Shown piece by piece: positions 25,039-33,497 of a stretch of DNA of 64,000 nucleotides. The notes under the pieces were generated by a model. The model saw only the letters and a program-made list of their open reading frames with translations, was not told where the DNA came from and did not search any database. Numbering within the stretch: position 1 is the first letter of the stretch; every line of letters starts with the position of its first letter. Origin of the DNA: Umezawaea endophytica (GTDB lineage: Bacteria; Actinomycetota; Actinomycetes; Mycobacteriales; Pseudonocardiaceae); the NCBI RefSeq assembly GCF_025061645.1, contig NZ_JANYMP010000011.1, positions 1 to 64,000 of the forward strand, in the 5' to 3' direction. A program made the translations under genes and the position numbers.

Positions 25039-26163
25039 TCAGACCGCCACGCCGGACGGCTCCATGGCCATCCGGTAGCCCCGCTTCACGACCGTGCACA
25101 CCATCCGCGGTTCGCCCAGCGCCGTCCGCAGCCGTCCGATCGCCGTCTCCACCGCGTGCTCCTCACCACCGCCGGGCAGCGCGGCGAGCAGGTCCTTGCG
25201 CGACACCACCCGGCCCCGCGCCTCGACCAGCGCCCGCAGCACGGCCATCGGCGCGGGCGCGACGGGCCGCAACTCCCCGTCCACCACGACGGCCTGGCCG
25301 CGCATCTCGACCTCCCGCGACGCGATCCGCAGCCGCACGGCGCGTTCCGGCAGCGCCAGCGTCAGTTCCCGTGCCATGGCCCCGATCCGGGCCCGCGCGG
25401 GCTGCACGACGGGGATACCGAGGTCCACCAGCGGTCCCGCGGTGATCGACCCGACGCCGAGCACCAGCACGTCCTTGCGCAGCACGTCCACGAGTGCCGA
25501 GAACCGGTCAGTGTCCCGCGCCACCTGGAGCACGCTCGCGGCGGCCGGGGCGCTGGTGAACGTCAGCGCGTCCACCTGCCTGGCCAGCACGGCGTCCAGC
25601 AACCGGTGCAGCGGGCCGGGGTCCGCGGGCCCGGTCCACCGGTAGACCGGCACCTCCACGACCTCCGCACCCGCTTCGCGCAGCGTGCGGACGAAGTGCG
25701 GCAGCGGTTCCCCGTGCAACTGCACGGCGACTCGCCGACCGTCCACACCGGACCGCAGCAGGTGCTCCAGCAGTTCCGCGTTGCTCTCCGAGTCCGGCGA
25801 CCACGCCTCGGTCAGCCCGGCGGCGCGCACCGCGCCCTTCGCCTTCGGCCCGCGGGCGAGCAGTTCACTGCTGGCCAAGCGATCCAGCAGCCGCGCCCCG
25901 AGACCCCACCCCTCAGCGGCCTCGATCCAGCCGCGGAAGCCGATCCCGGTCGTCGCGACCACGACGTCGACCGGCTCGGTGACCAGCCGCTTGGTCGCGG
26001 CCAACAGCTCGGTGTCGTCGGTCAGCGGCACGATCCGGATCGCGGGCCCCTGGATCACCGTGGCGCCCTTGCGCTCCAGCAGCGCGGCCAACTCGTCGGC
26101 CCGGCGGGCGGCGGTGACGCCGACCGTGTACCCGGCCAGCGGCGCGACGTCGAGGGAGATCAT
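25039..26163 (-). CDS. Uroporphyrinogen-III synthase fused to a winged-helix DNA-binding domain
   Basis: This 374-residue protein has an N-terminal HemD domain (about 8-265: GYTVGVTAARRADELAALL, VVVATTGIGFRGW, ALTFTSAPAA). A C-terminal OmpR-type winged helix follows (about 280-368: MAVLRALVEARGRVVSRKDL, TAIGRLRTALG, TVVKRGYRM). HemD closes hydroxymethylbilane to uroporphyrinogen III, the precursor of siroheme. The fusion is known in actinobacterial nitrite reductase neighbourhoods (M. tuberculosis Rv0260c is similar, from memory) and may let a tetrapyrrole or nitrogen signal control transcription. No receiver domain is present. The ATG overlaps the nirD stop by 4 bp. Confidence 0.9.
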   Translation of the reverse strand: MISLDVAPLAGYTVGVTAARRADELAALLERKGATVIQGPAIRIVPLTDDTELLAATKRLVTEPVDVVVATTGIGFRGWIEAAEGWGLGARLLDRLASSELLARGPKAKGAVRAAGLTEAWSPDSESNAELLEHLLRSGVDGRRVAVQLHGEPLPHFVRTLREAGAEVVEVPVYRWTGPADPGPLHRLLDAVLARQVDALTFTSAPAAASVLQVARDTDRFSALVDVLRKDVLVLGVGSITAGPLVDLGIPVVQPARARIGAMARELTLALPERAVRLRIASREVEMRGQAVVVDGELRPVAPAPMAVLRALVEARGRVVSRKDLLAALPGGGEEHAVETAIGRLRTALGEPRMVCTVVKRGYRMAMEPSGVAV

Positions 26164-26504
26164 GGGGACCCCACCTGCACGATGCCGTCGAGCACCCGCA
26201 CCGGGTGAACCGCGATCGACACGGTCGGGTCGTCCAGGCAGGCACCGGTCCGGAGGTCGAACGCCTGCTTGTAGATCGGCGACGCCACGACGGCCACCCC
26301 ACCGCGATCACCGACGATCCCGCGCGACAGCACCGAGGCACCGCTGAACGGGTCCACGTTCGCGACGGCGTGCAGCGCCCCGTCGAACGTCCGGAACACC
26401 GCCACCTGCGAGGTGTCGGGCAAGAGCACCGCAACCCCGGCCTCCGGCTGGAGCGCGTCCCACGCGCAGACCGATGTCCACGTCAGTTCGACCACTGCGG
26501 TCAT
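26160..26504 (-). CDS. nirD: Nitrite reductase (NADH) small subunit NirD
   Basis: This 114-residue protein has the Rieske-like beta fold of NirD (WTSVCAWDALQPEAGVAVLL, QVAVFRTFDGALHAVANVDP, SPIYKQAFDLRTGACLDDP). The Rieske Cys-His ligands are absent, as is common in NirD. It partners NirB in reducing nitrite to ammonia. Normally it follows nirB directly; here 1.37 kb with a TnpB element separates them. The ATG at 26504 retains its own GGAG about 8 nt upstream. It is coupled to the HemD-type gene by a 4-bp overlap. Because the TnpB gene points the other way, nirD may need a new promoter or read-through. Confidence 0.92.
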   Translation of the reverse strand: MTAVVELTWTSVCAWDALQPEAGVAVLLPDTSQVAVFRTFDGALHAVANVDPFSGASVLSRGIVGDRGGVAVVASPIYKQAFDLRTGACLDDPTVSIAVHPVRVLDGIVQVGSP

Positions 26505-26519
26505 CGAAACTCCAATCGG

Positions 26520-27876
26520 TGGATGTCCCGGCCGTCAAGCCGAGGAGGAGCCGATCCGGGAACAATCGAGTCCAAAATAGACAGGTCGCTCCGGTCCCCA
26601 TCGGTGGACCGGATAGTCTGGGGGACGTGTCGGGGGTGGTGAAGCGCGCGTACCGCTACCGCTTCCACCCCACCGACGAGCAAGCGGTGGAGCTGTCGCG
26701 GACCTTCGGCTGCGTCCGCCTGGTCTACAACCGGGCGTTGGAGGCCCGCACCACCGCGTGGCGCCAGGAGCAGCGCAGAGTCGGCTACGGCGACACCTCG
26801 GCGCTGCTCACTACGTGGAAGCGGACCGACGAACTCGCCTTCCTCAACGAGGTCTCCTCCGTGCCGTTGCAGCAGTGCCTGCGACACCAGCAGAAGGCGT
26901 TCACCAACTTCTTCGACAACCGTGCCGCCTACCCGAGGTTCAAGTCCCGCAAACGGTCGCGAGCATCGGCCGAGTACACCCGGTCCGGGTTCCGATGGCG
27001 CGACGACCATCTCACCCTGGCCAAGATGGACCAGCCGTTGGCGATCGTGTGGTCGCGTCCGCTGCCCGAGGGCGCCGAACCCTCCACGGTGACGGTGTCG
27101 CGGGACCCGGCCGGTCGATGGCACGTGTCGATCCTGGTCGAGACCACCATCAACCACCTCACACCGCTGACGACCGCGATCGGCATCGACGCCGGGCTCA
27201 CGTCGTTGCTGACCCTGTCCACCGGGGAGAAGATCGCCAACCCGAGGCACGAGCACCGCGAGCGGGCGGCGCTGACCCGCGCGCAACGCAACCTGGCCCG
27301 CAAAACCAAAGGCTCCAACAACCGGGACAAAGCCCGCACCAAAGTCGCCCGCGTGCACGCCCGGATCACCGACCGACGACAGGACCTGCTGCACAAGCTG
27401 ACCACTCGACTCGTTCGTGAGAACCAAACGATCGTGATCGAGAACCTGGCCGTCCACAACATGGTCCGCAACCACACCCTGGCCCGCGCCATCAGCGACG
27501 CCTCCTGGTCGAGGTTCCGCTCCATGCTGACCTACAAAGCCGCCTGGTACGGCCGCACGGTCATCACCGTCGACCGCTGGTACCCCTCCAGCAAAACCTG
27601 CTCGTCCTGCGGACACCTGCTCGACACACTCCCGCCGCACCTGCGGGAATGGACCTGCCCCGGCTGCGAGGACATCCACGATCGGGACGTCAACGCCGCA
27701 CGGAACATCCTGGCCGCCGGACGGGCGGCCGCTGCCTGCGGAGACGGAATCAAACCAAACCGGCGCTAGTCGGCGAGGCATCTGTCGGAACCTCCCTTCC
27801 AAGGGGAGAAGAAACAGGAACTGTCCGCCGCGAGGCGAACGGAATCCCCAGTCCTCCGGGACGGGGATGAGGTCAA
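26520..27876 (+). mobile_element. IS200/IS605-type element with tnpB only (IS1341-like), between nirB and nirD
   Basis: The unit contains tnpB and no tnpA. The right end is clear: a subterminal hairpin (ATCCCC and GTCC with GGAC and GGGGAT, 27844-27868) followed by GAGGTCAA, ending in TCAA at 27873-27876, the form of cleavage site known at the IS608 right end. A hairpin near the left end (TCCGGTCC at 26590, GGACCGGA at 26606) precedes tnpB. The exact left border is not visible, so 26520 is an estimate. Without tnpA it is non-autonomous. Confidence 0.75.
26627..27769 (+). CDS. tnpB: TnpB RNA-guided endonuclease (IS605 OrfB family)
   Basis: From GTG 26627 the product is 380 residues. The N-terminal region (VKRAYRYRFHPTDEQAVELS) is typical of TnpB. 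RuvC residues are intact: D188 in GIDAG, E272 in VIENLAV, D354 in DRDVNAARN. The zinc finger uses C325/C328 (CSSC) and C344/C347 (CPGC). TnpB is guided by an RNA from the element's right end to cut target DNA and helps retain the element. GTGs at 26636 and 26639 are alternative starts. It is transcribed against the nirBD operon. All catalytic residues are present, so it may be active. Confidence 0.92.
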   Translation: MSGVVKRAYRYRFHPTDEQAVELSRTFGCVRLVYNRALEARTTAWRQEQRRVGYGDTSALLTTWKRTDELAFLNEVSSVPLQQCLRHQQKAFTNFFDNRAAYPRFKSRKRSRASAEYTRSGFRWRDDHLTLAKMDQPLAIVWSRPLPEGAEPSTVTVSRDPAGRWHVSILVETTINHLTPLTTAIGIDAGLTSLLTLSTGEKIANPRHEHRERAALTRAQRNLARKTKGSNNRDKARTKVARVHARITDRRQDLLHKLTTRLVRENQTIVIENLAVHNMVRNHTLARAISDASWSRFRSMLTYKAAWYGRTVITVDRWYPSSKTCSSCGHLLDTLPPHLREWTCPGCEDIHDRDVNAARNILAAGRAAAACGDGIKPNRR

Positions 27877-27895
27877 CTGCTTGCCACCTCCGGTA
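27740..27895 (+). ncRNA. Putative omega RNA of TnpB
   Basis: TnpB guide RNAs run from the 3' part of tnpB through the right end, with the first bases beyond the element acting as guide. Here the scaffold would include the hairpin at 27844-27868 and end at TCAA (27876). The guide would begin at 27877 (CTGCTTGCCACCTCCGG), which is the 3' coding end of nirB. Boundaries are inferred from the family, not from visible processing signals. Confidence 0.45.
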
Positions 27896-30365
27896 TACCC
27901 AGCGACACCGGTACCCGCTGCCCGCGCTCCTCACGGAAGGAGATCGTCGGGTCGGGGGTGCCCGGTGCGTTGACGAACGAGCTGAAGCGGGAGAGCTTCT
28001 CGGGGTCGTCGAGCACGCCTCGCCACTCGTCGGCGTAGCTCGCGACGTGCACCTCCATCGCGGCTTCGAGGTCCGCGCAGATGCCCAGGCTGTCGTCGAC
28101 GATGACGGCGCGCAGGTGGTCGAGGCCGCCGTCCATCGCCTCGATCCAGGAAGCGGTGCGCTGCAAGCGGTCCGCGGTGCGGACGTAGAACATCAGGTAC
28201 CTGTCGATCAGCTTGACCAGGGTCTCGGTGTCCACGTCGGTCGCGAGCAGGTCGGCGTGCCGCGGGGTGAAGCCGCCGTTGCCGCCGACGTAGAGGTTCC
28301 AGCCGTTCTCGGTGGCGATGACGCCGAAGTCCTTGCTGCGGGCCTCTGCGCACTCGCGCGCGCAGCCGGAGACCGCGGACTTGATCTTGTGCGGGGCGCG
28401 CAGGCCGCGGTAGCGCAGTTCCAGTTCGATGGCGAGTCCGACGGAGTCCTGCACGCCGAAGCGGCACCACGTCGTGCCGACGCACGACTTGATCGTCCGC
28501 AGCGCCTTGCCGTACGCGTGCCCGGACTCGAAACCCGCGTCCACCAAGCGCTTCCAGATCTCCGGGAGCTGGTCGACGGTCGCGCCGAACAGGTCGATCC
28601 GCTGCCCGCCGGTGATCTTCGTGTACAGGCCGTAGTCCCGCGCGACCTCGCCGATGACGATCAGCTTCTCGGCGGTGATCTCCCCGCCGGGGATGCGCGG
28701 GACGACCGAGTACGTGCCGTTGCGCTGGATGTTCGCCAGGAACTTGTCGTTGGTGTCCTGCAACGTCGCCTGCTCGCCGTCGAGCACGTGGCCGCGGTCG
28801 AGCGACGCCAGGATCGACGCGATGGCGGGCTTGCAGATGTCGCAGCCCCGGCCGCGGCCGTGCTTGGCGATGAGCGCGCTGAAAGTCGTGATGCCCGCGG
28901 CGCGGACGATCTCGAACAGGTCGGCGCGCGAGTGGTCGAAGTGCTCGCAGAGCGCACGGGACTGCTCGACGCCGCACTCCTCCAGGAGCTTCTTCAGCAT
29001 AGGCACGCACGACCCGCAGCCCGTGCCCGCCTTGGTGCACGCCTTGAGCGCCGGGACGTCCTTGCACTCGCCGGAGTGGATGACGTCGGTGATGTCCTGC
29101 TTGGTGACCGCGTGGCACGAACACACCTGGGCATCAGCGGGCAGCGCCAGTTCGACGCCGCCGGACGACGGCGCGATCAGCGTCACCGGGTCGCCGGGGA
29201 TGTCCCGCCCGACCAGCGGTCGCAGCAGCGGGTACGCGCCCGCGTCGCCGACGAGGACGCCGCCCAGCAGCGTCTTCGCGTCGTCCGAGACGACGACCTT
29301 CGCGTACGTGCCCGCGACGGCGTCGTTGACCACGACCTCCAGCGCGCCCTCGGTGGCCGCGTGCGCGTCGCCGAAGCTGGCCACGTCGACGCCCATGAGC
29401 TTGAGCTTGGTCGAGGTGTCCGCGCCGGGGAACACCGCGCTGCCACCGAGTAGCCGGTCGGCGACGACGTCGGCCATGGAGTTGCCGGGCGCGATCAGCC
29501 CGTAGACCACGCCGCCGATCGACGCGCACTCGCCGATGGCGTAGATGTTCTCGTCGGACGTGCGGCACGTGTCGTCCACCACGACGCCGCCGCGCGCGCC
29601 GACCTCCAGGCCGAACTCGCGGGCCAGGTCGTCGCGCGGCCGGATGCCCGCGGAGAACACGACCACGTCCAGGTCGAGTTCGAGTCCGTTGGACAGCTTG
29701 GCGAACAGCCGCTCGCCGTCGCGTTCGATGGACGACGCCGAGGTGCCGGTGTGCACGGTCAGGTCGAGCTTCTCGACCAGCCGCTTGAGCAGTCCGGCGC
29801 CGCCCTCGTCGACCTGGAGCGGCATCAGGCGCGGGCCGAGTTCCACGACGTGCGGCGACAAACCCATACCGCGCAACGCGTTCGCGGCTTCCAGGCCGAG
29901 CAGCCCGCCGCCGAGCACCATGCCCGCGCGGCGACCACCGCCGTGCGCCTTGGCGACGGTGGCGCGGATGTCGTCCAGGTCCTCGATGGTGCGGTAGACG
30001 TGGCAGCCGGGCAGGTCGCGGCCGGGGACGGGGGGCACGAAGGGGTACGAGCCCGTCGCGAGCACGAGCGTGTCGTAGGGCTGCACGAGCCCGCTCGCGG
30101 TGGTGACGGTCTTGGCCGCGCGGTCGACGTGCCGCACGGGGTCGCCGAGCCGGAGCTGGACCTCGTCGCCGTGCGGTGCCAGCGCCAGGTCACCCGCGTC
30201 CCACTTGTCCACGTAGGACGACAGCGCGACGCGGTCGTAGGCGGGGCGGTTCTCCTCGGCGAACACGACGATCCGCCACTGGTCGGTGGCGTCCCGGTCG
30301 CGCAGTGCCTGTACCAGGCGGTGTCCGACCATCCCGTGGCCGACCACGACTAGCGTTCGCGTCAT
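27873..30365 (-). CDS. nirB: Nitrite reductase (NADH) large subunit NirB
   Basis: This 830-residue protein starts at the ATG at 30365 with GGAGG upstream. It has an FAD domain (TLVVVGHGMVGHRLVQAL), an NAD domain (GGGLLGLEAANAL), and a BFD-like [2Fe-2S] domain with CSCHAV, CGSC and later CDIC. The siroheme/[4Fe-4S] domains carry CVGTTWC and SGCARECAEA. It reduces nitrite to ammonium with NADH. Its TGA lies on the complement of the TCAA right end of the TnpB element, so the element provides the stop; the native last residues may be altered. A GlnR-like site lies about 70 bp upstream. Confidence 0.95.
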   Translation of the reverse strand: MTRTLVVVGHGMVGHRLVQALRDRDATDQWRIVVFAEENRPAYDRVALSSYVDKWDAGDLALAPHGDEVQLRLGDPVRHVDRAAKTVTTASGLVQPYDTLVLATGSYPFVPPVPGRDLPGCHVYRTIEDLDDIRATVAKAHGGGRRAGMVLGGGLLGLEAANALRGMGLSPHVVELGPRLMPLQVDEGGAGLLKRLVEKLDLTVHTGTSASSIERDGERLFAKLSNGLELDLDVVVFSAGIRPRDDLAREFGLEVGARGGVVVDDTCRTSDENIYAIGECASIGGVVYGLIAPGNSMADVVADRLLGGSAVFPGADTSTKLKLMGVDVASFGDAHAATEGALEVVVNDAVAGTYAKVVVSDDAKTLLGGVLVGDAGAYPLLRPLVGRDIPGDPVTLIAPSSGGVELALPADAQVCSCHAVTKQDITDVIHSGECKDVPALKACTKAGTGCGSCVPMLKKLLEECGVEQSRALCEHFDHSRADLFEIVRAAGITTFSALIAKHGRGRGCDICKPAIASILASLDRGHVLDGEQATLQDTNDKFLANIQRNGTYSVVPRIPGGEITAEKLIVIGEVARDYGLYTKITGGQRIDLFGATVDQLPEIWKRLVDAGFESGHAYGKALRTIKSCVGTTWCRFGVQDSVGLAIELELRYRGLRAPHKIKSAVSGCARECAEARSKDFGVIATENGWNLYVGGNGGFTPRHADLLATDVDTETLVKLIDRYLMFYVRTADRLQRTASWIEAMDGGLDHLRAVIVDDSLGICADLEAAMEVHVASYADEWRGVLDDPEKLSRFSSFVNAPGTPDPTISFREERGQRVPVSLGIPEVASS

Positions 30366-30431
30366 GTGAACCAATCCTCCCTCCGCCCGGCCAATGCTCA
30401 CCGGGAACCGTGTCGTGCCAGGTGCACACGT

Positions 30432-30447
30432 GTTTCGCGGGTGTTAA
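30432..30447 (-). promoter_or_regulatory. GlnR-box-like site upstream of nirB
   Basis: Read on the nirB strand the site is TTAAC, six bases, then GAAAC. That matches nine of ten informative positions or nearly so of the actinobacterial GlnR half-site pair gTnAC-n6-GaAAC. It lies 67-82 bp upstream of the nirB start. GlnR activates nirBD and nitrate assimilation genes in Streptomyces and mycobacteria, so the context supports it. Binding is not shown. Confidence 0.55.
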
Positions 30448-30481
30448 CGCGAACTCACGCCGCACGTCGGAGCGTTGTGCG

Positions 30482-31837
30482 TCACACGCCGGCGTGCGCG
30501 AGGCTGGGCATCCGCACGAAGACCCGGCTGCGCAGGTAGAACCACCACGTCGTGGTCACGCACAGGCCGTAGAACACCAGGATCGCGATCAGGGCCGGGG
30601 TCAGCGTTCCGCTGCCCTCCAGCGAGAACTTGAAGACCAGATTCACCAGCACGCCGCCGAAGGCGCCGATCGCGCCCGCGATGCCGACGACCGCCGCGGC
30701 CTGCCGCTTGGCCGACTTCACGTCGTCGGCCTGGGTGGCGAAGATCGCCGGGATCATCCGGTAGGTCGACCCGTTCCCCATGCCCGCCAGCACGAACAGG
30801 GCCATGAAGGAGCAGAAGAACAGCGGGAAGCTCGCCGTGTCCACGCTCACCATCACGCCGATCGTGCCCAGTGCCAGGCCGACGAACGTGAAGAGCGTGA
30901 TCCGGGCGCCGCCGAAGCGGTCCGCCATCCAGCCGCCGAACGGGCGGGCGACCGAGCCGATCAGCGCGCCGAGGAACGCCAGCGCCACGTAGGACTTGAA
31001 GTCCACGAAGCTGATCTTGATCAGCGACGGGAAGGCGAAGGAGAAGCCGATGAACGAGCCGAACGTGCCGATGTACAGGAAGGACATGACCCAGGTGTGC
31101 TTGTTGGACAGTGCCCGCTGGTAGGAGACGCCGTCCGGCTTGGCCTGCGTGAGGCTGTCCATGAAGAACCAGGCGCAGGCCGTGGCGAGCACGATGAACG
31201 GCATCCAGATCAGCGCCGAGTACGCCAGGTTGATGCCGGTGCCGATGGTGATGACCACCGGCACGATGAGCTGCGTGACGGCGACGCCGAGGTTGCCGCC
31301 CGCCGCGTTGAGGCCGAGCGCCAGGCCCTTCTTGCCCTCCGGGTAGAAGAACGAGATGTTCGCCATCGACGACGAGAAGTTGCCGCCGCCCAGGCCCATC
31401 GCCGCGGCGGTGAGCAGGAAGAACCAGAACGGCGTGCCGTCGTTGACGACGGCGAACGTCAGCATCGCGCACGGGATCAGCAGCAGGCCCGCGCTGATCG
31501 TCGTCCACATCCTGCCGCCGAACCTCGGCACCGCGAACGTGTACGGCACGCGCAGCGCGGCGCCGACCAGGTTGGGCACGATCAGCAGCCAGAACGTCTG
31601 GCCGACGCTGAACGCGTACCCGACGGACCCCAGGCTCACCACCACGATGCTCATCAGCACCCAGACGCTGAAACCCAGGTTCTCCGCCAGGATCGAGAAC
31701 CCGAGGTTCTTGCGGGCGATCTTCTTGCCCGTCCGCTCCCAGAACTCCGGGTCCTCCGGCTCCCACCGGTCGATCCACCGCTTGCCGCGAGGCGCGGACG
31801 CGGGTTCGGCGACCTGGGTCTCCACGACTGTGCTCAT
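30482..31837 (-). CDS. narK: NarK-type nitrate/nitrite MFS transporter
   Basis: This 451-residue protein has about twelve membrane helices and the major facilitator fold. NarK nitrate signatures include GLGGGNFSSSMANISFFYPEGKKG (split around residues 135-160) and GALIGSVARPFGGWMADRFGG near 300. It carries nitrate in and/or exchanges nitrite across the membrane. The ATG at 31837 follows GGAGG. It lies between the nitrate reductase pair and nirB, all on the same strand, 116 bp before nirB. A short palindrome (AACGGTCCGTT) lies about 40 bp upstream of its start. Confidence 0.92.
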   Translation of the reverse strand: MSTVVETQVAEPASAPRGKRWIDRWEPEDPEFWERTGKKIARKNLGFSILAENLGFSVWVLMSIVVVSLGSVGYAFSVGQTFWLLIVPNLVGAALRVPYTFAVPRFGGRMWTTISAGLLLIPCAMLTFAVVNDGTPFWFFLLTAAAMGLGGGNFSSSMANISFFYPEGKKGLALGLNAAGGNLGVAVTQLIVPVVITIGTGINLAYSALIWMPFIVLATACAWFFMDSLTQAKPDGVSYQRALSNKHTWVMSFLYIGTFGSFIGFSFAFPSLIKISFVDFKSYVALAFLGALIGSVARPFGGWMADRFGGARITLFTFVGLALGTIGVMVSVDTASFPLFFCSFMALFVLAGMGNGSTYRMIPAIFATQADDVKSAKRQAAAVVGIAGAIGAFGGVLVNLVFKFSLEGSGTLTPALIAILVFYGLCVTTTWWFYLRSRVFVRMPSLAHAGV

Positions 31838-31977
31838 GCGCTGACCTCCTGGAACGGCGTTGGGGAAGACCGTAGGAACGGTCCGTTACCCCGGTGTTCG
31901 GACAGGTGTCGACAACGGCAACTCCGCCGCACTCGTGGGATTTCAGGCTGTGAGGTCGCGTCGGTAGGTCGGTCGTC

Positions 31978-32020
31978 ATTTCTCCGGTGTCGGCGACGAA
32001 GTCCCCGGCATCGGAGAAAT
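31978..32020 (-). terminator. Hairpin after the nitrate reductase electron-transfer gene
   Basis: ATTTCTCCGGTG (31978-31989) pairs with CATCGGAGAAAT (32009-32020) with one mismatch. An outer pair, TGAGGTCG (31951) with CGACCTCA (32035), can extend it and includes the stop codon of the upstream gene. It separates the nitrate reductase pair from narK and may terminate or attenuate transcription. Confidence 0.55.
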
Positions 32021-32039
32021 CACGGCCGAACTGCCGACC

Positions 32040-33497
32040 TCAGGCGGCCGAACCGACGTCTCCGGAGGAGCGTCCATCAGCACGGTTGAGCCAGTCGACC
32101 AAGCCGCAGACCGCGTCCTTGCAGCCCCCGCACCCGGTGGTGGCCCTGGTGGCTTCCACCAAGGACGACACGGACGTCGCGCCACCGCGGTAGGCCGTGA
32201 CCAACTGGCCCTTGCTGACCGTGTTGCACTTACACATCACGGCGGACGCGGGCAGGTCGGCGGGACTGCTGGCGACCTCGGGCGTCAAAGCCCGCCCCAG
32301 CAACAACGCCAGCCGGTCCGTCGGCGCGGCCAACCCCCGGTCGTACAACTGCGTGATCGCCGCGGCGGCGTCGGGCGCGCCGATCAGGATCGCGCCCATC
32401 ACGAAGTCGTCGCGCAGCACCAGTTTCGCGTACCGGCCGCGCGCGGGGTCCTGGAAGCACAGGACCTCGTGGTCCGGGCAGTCCAGGTCCACGTGCACGT
32501 CGCCCAGCGCGGCCAGGTCGATGTCGCGGGCCTTCAGCCTGGTCACCACGGACGTGCCGCGGTACCGGGCGGCGGGCGCGACACCGGTCAGCCGGTCGGC
32601 GAGCACGGCGGCCTGCTCCCACGCGGGCTGCACGAGACCGGAGACCGTGCCGACGTGCTGGGCGCAGTCGCCGATGGCGTGCACGCGCGGGTCGTCGGTG
32701 CGCAGGGCGTCGTCCACCAGGACGCCCTTGTCCACGGCGATCCCGGCGTCGGAGGCGATCTCCGTCGCGGCCCGGACACCGGCCGACACGACGACCAGCT
32801 CGGCGGGCACCCGGCTGCCGTCGTCGAGCACGAGCCCGTCGCCCGCCACGTACTCCACCGCCAGCGCGCCCAGCCGGAACTCGATCCCCAGCTCCCCCAA
32901 CGACCGCGCCAGCACCCGACCGGCCCCCGCGTCGAGCTGCCGCTCCATCAGGTGCCCGACCGGGTGCACGACGGTGACCAGGCACCCGCGCCCCGCGAGC
33001 CCCCGCGCCGCTTCCAGTCCGAGCAGCCCCCCGCCCAGCACGGCCACGGGCGTGCCGGGCAGCGCGGCGTCGATGATCTGCTCGCAGTCCTCCATCGACC
33101 GGAACGACACCACGCCGGGCGCGAGCGAACCGTCCGGCTTCCGCAGGCCGTCCGTGGGCGGGATCCACGACCGCGCGCCGGTCGCGAGCACCAGCGCGTC
33201 GTACGGGACCTCCTCCTCTCCGTCGATCAGCACGACCCGCCTGGCGCGGTCGATCCCGGTGACCGTCACGCCCAGCCGCAGGTCCACGCCGTGGTCGGCC
33301 GCCCAGTCCTTCCCGTGCAGCCGCACGGAGTCCGCCGTCATCGATCCGGCGACCACGCTCGACAGCAGCACCCGGTTGTAGGCCGGGTGCCGCTCCTCGC
33401 CGAGCACGGTCAGCGCCACCGACGGATCACGGCGCAGCACCTCGTCGGCGAACCTCGCCCCGGCCATGCCGTAGCCGACCACCACGACTCGTCTCAC
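32040..33497 (-). CDS. FAD/NAD(P) oxidoreductase with BFD-like [2Fe-2S] domain, nitrate reductase partner (NasB-like)
   Basis: From GTG 33497 the product is 485 residues. It has a pyridine nucleotide-disulfide oxidoreductase fold (RRVVVVGYGMAGARFADEV, LGGGLLGLEAARGLAGRG, IGDCAQH) and a C-terminal BFD-like domain with CKC near 427 and CGGC near 460. The architecture matches the first half of NirB and NasB-type reductases that deliver NAD(P)H electrons to assimilatory nitrate reductase. The GTG overlaps the TGA of the nitrate reductase gene (4 bp). A reading open to 34808 lies inside that gene and is rejected. Confidence 0.88.
   Translation of the reverse strand: MRRVVVVGYGMAGARFADEVLRRDPSVALTVLGEERHPAYNRVLLSSVVAGSMTADSVRLHGKDWAADHGVDLRLGVTVTGIDRARRVVLIDGEEEVPYDALVLATGARSWIPPTDGLRKPDGSLAPGVVSFRSMEDCEQIIDAALPGTPVAVLGGGLLGLEAARGLAGRGCLVTVVHPVGHLMERQLDAGAGRVLARSLGELGIEFRLGALAVEYVAGDGLVLDDGSRVPAELVVVSAGVRAATEIASDAGIAVDKGVLVDDALRTDDPRVHAIGDCAQHVGTVSGLVQPAWEQAAVLADRLTGVAPAARYRGTSVVTRLKARDIDLAALGDVHVDLDCPDHEVLCFQDPARGRYAKLVLRDDFVMGAILIGAPDAAAAITQLYDRGLAAPTDRLALLLGRALTPEVASSPADLPASAVMCKCNTVSKGQLVTAYRGGATSVSSLVEATRATTGCGGCKDAVCGLVDWLNRADGRSSGDVGSAA

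Noticed and set aside
27867-29453. Plus-strand frame opposite nirB
   Set aside because: Antisense shadow of a complete NirB with all cofactor motifs.
31874-31884. AACGGTCCGTT palindrome before narK as a GlnR site
   Set aside because: GTAAC-n6 is present but the second half-site does not match GaAAC.
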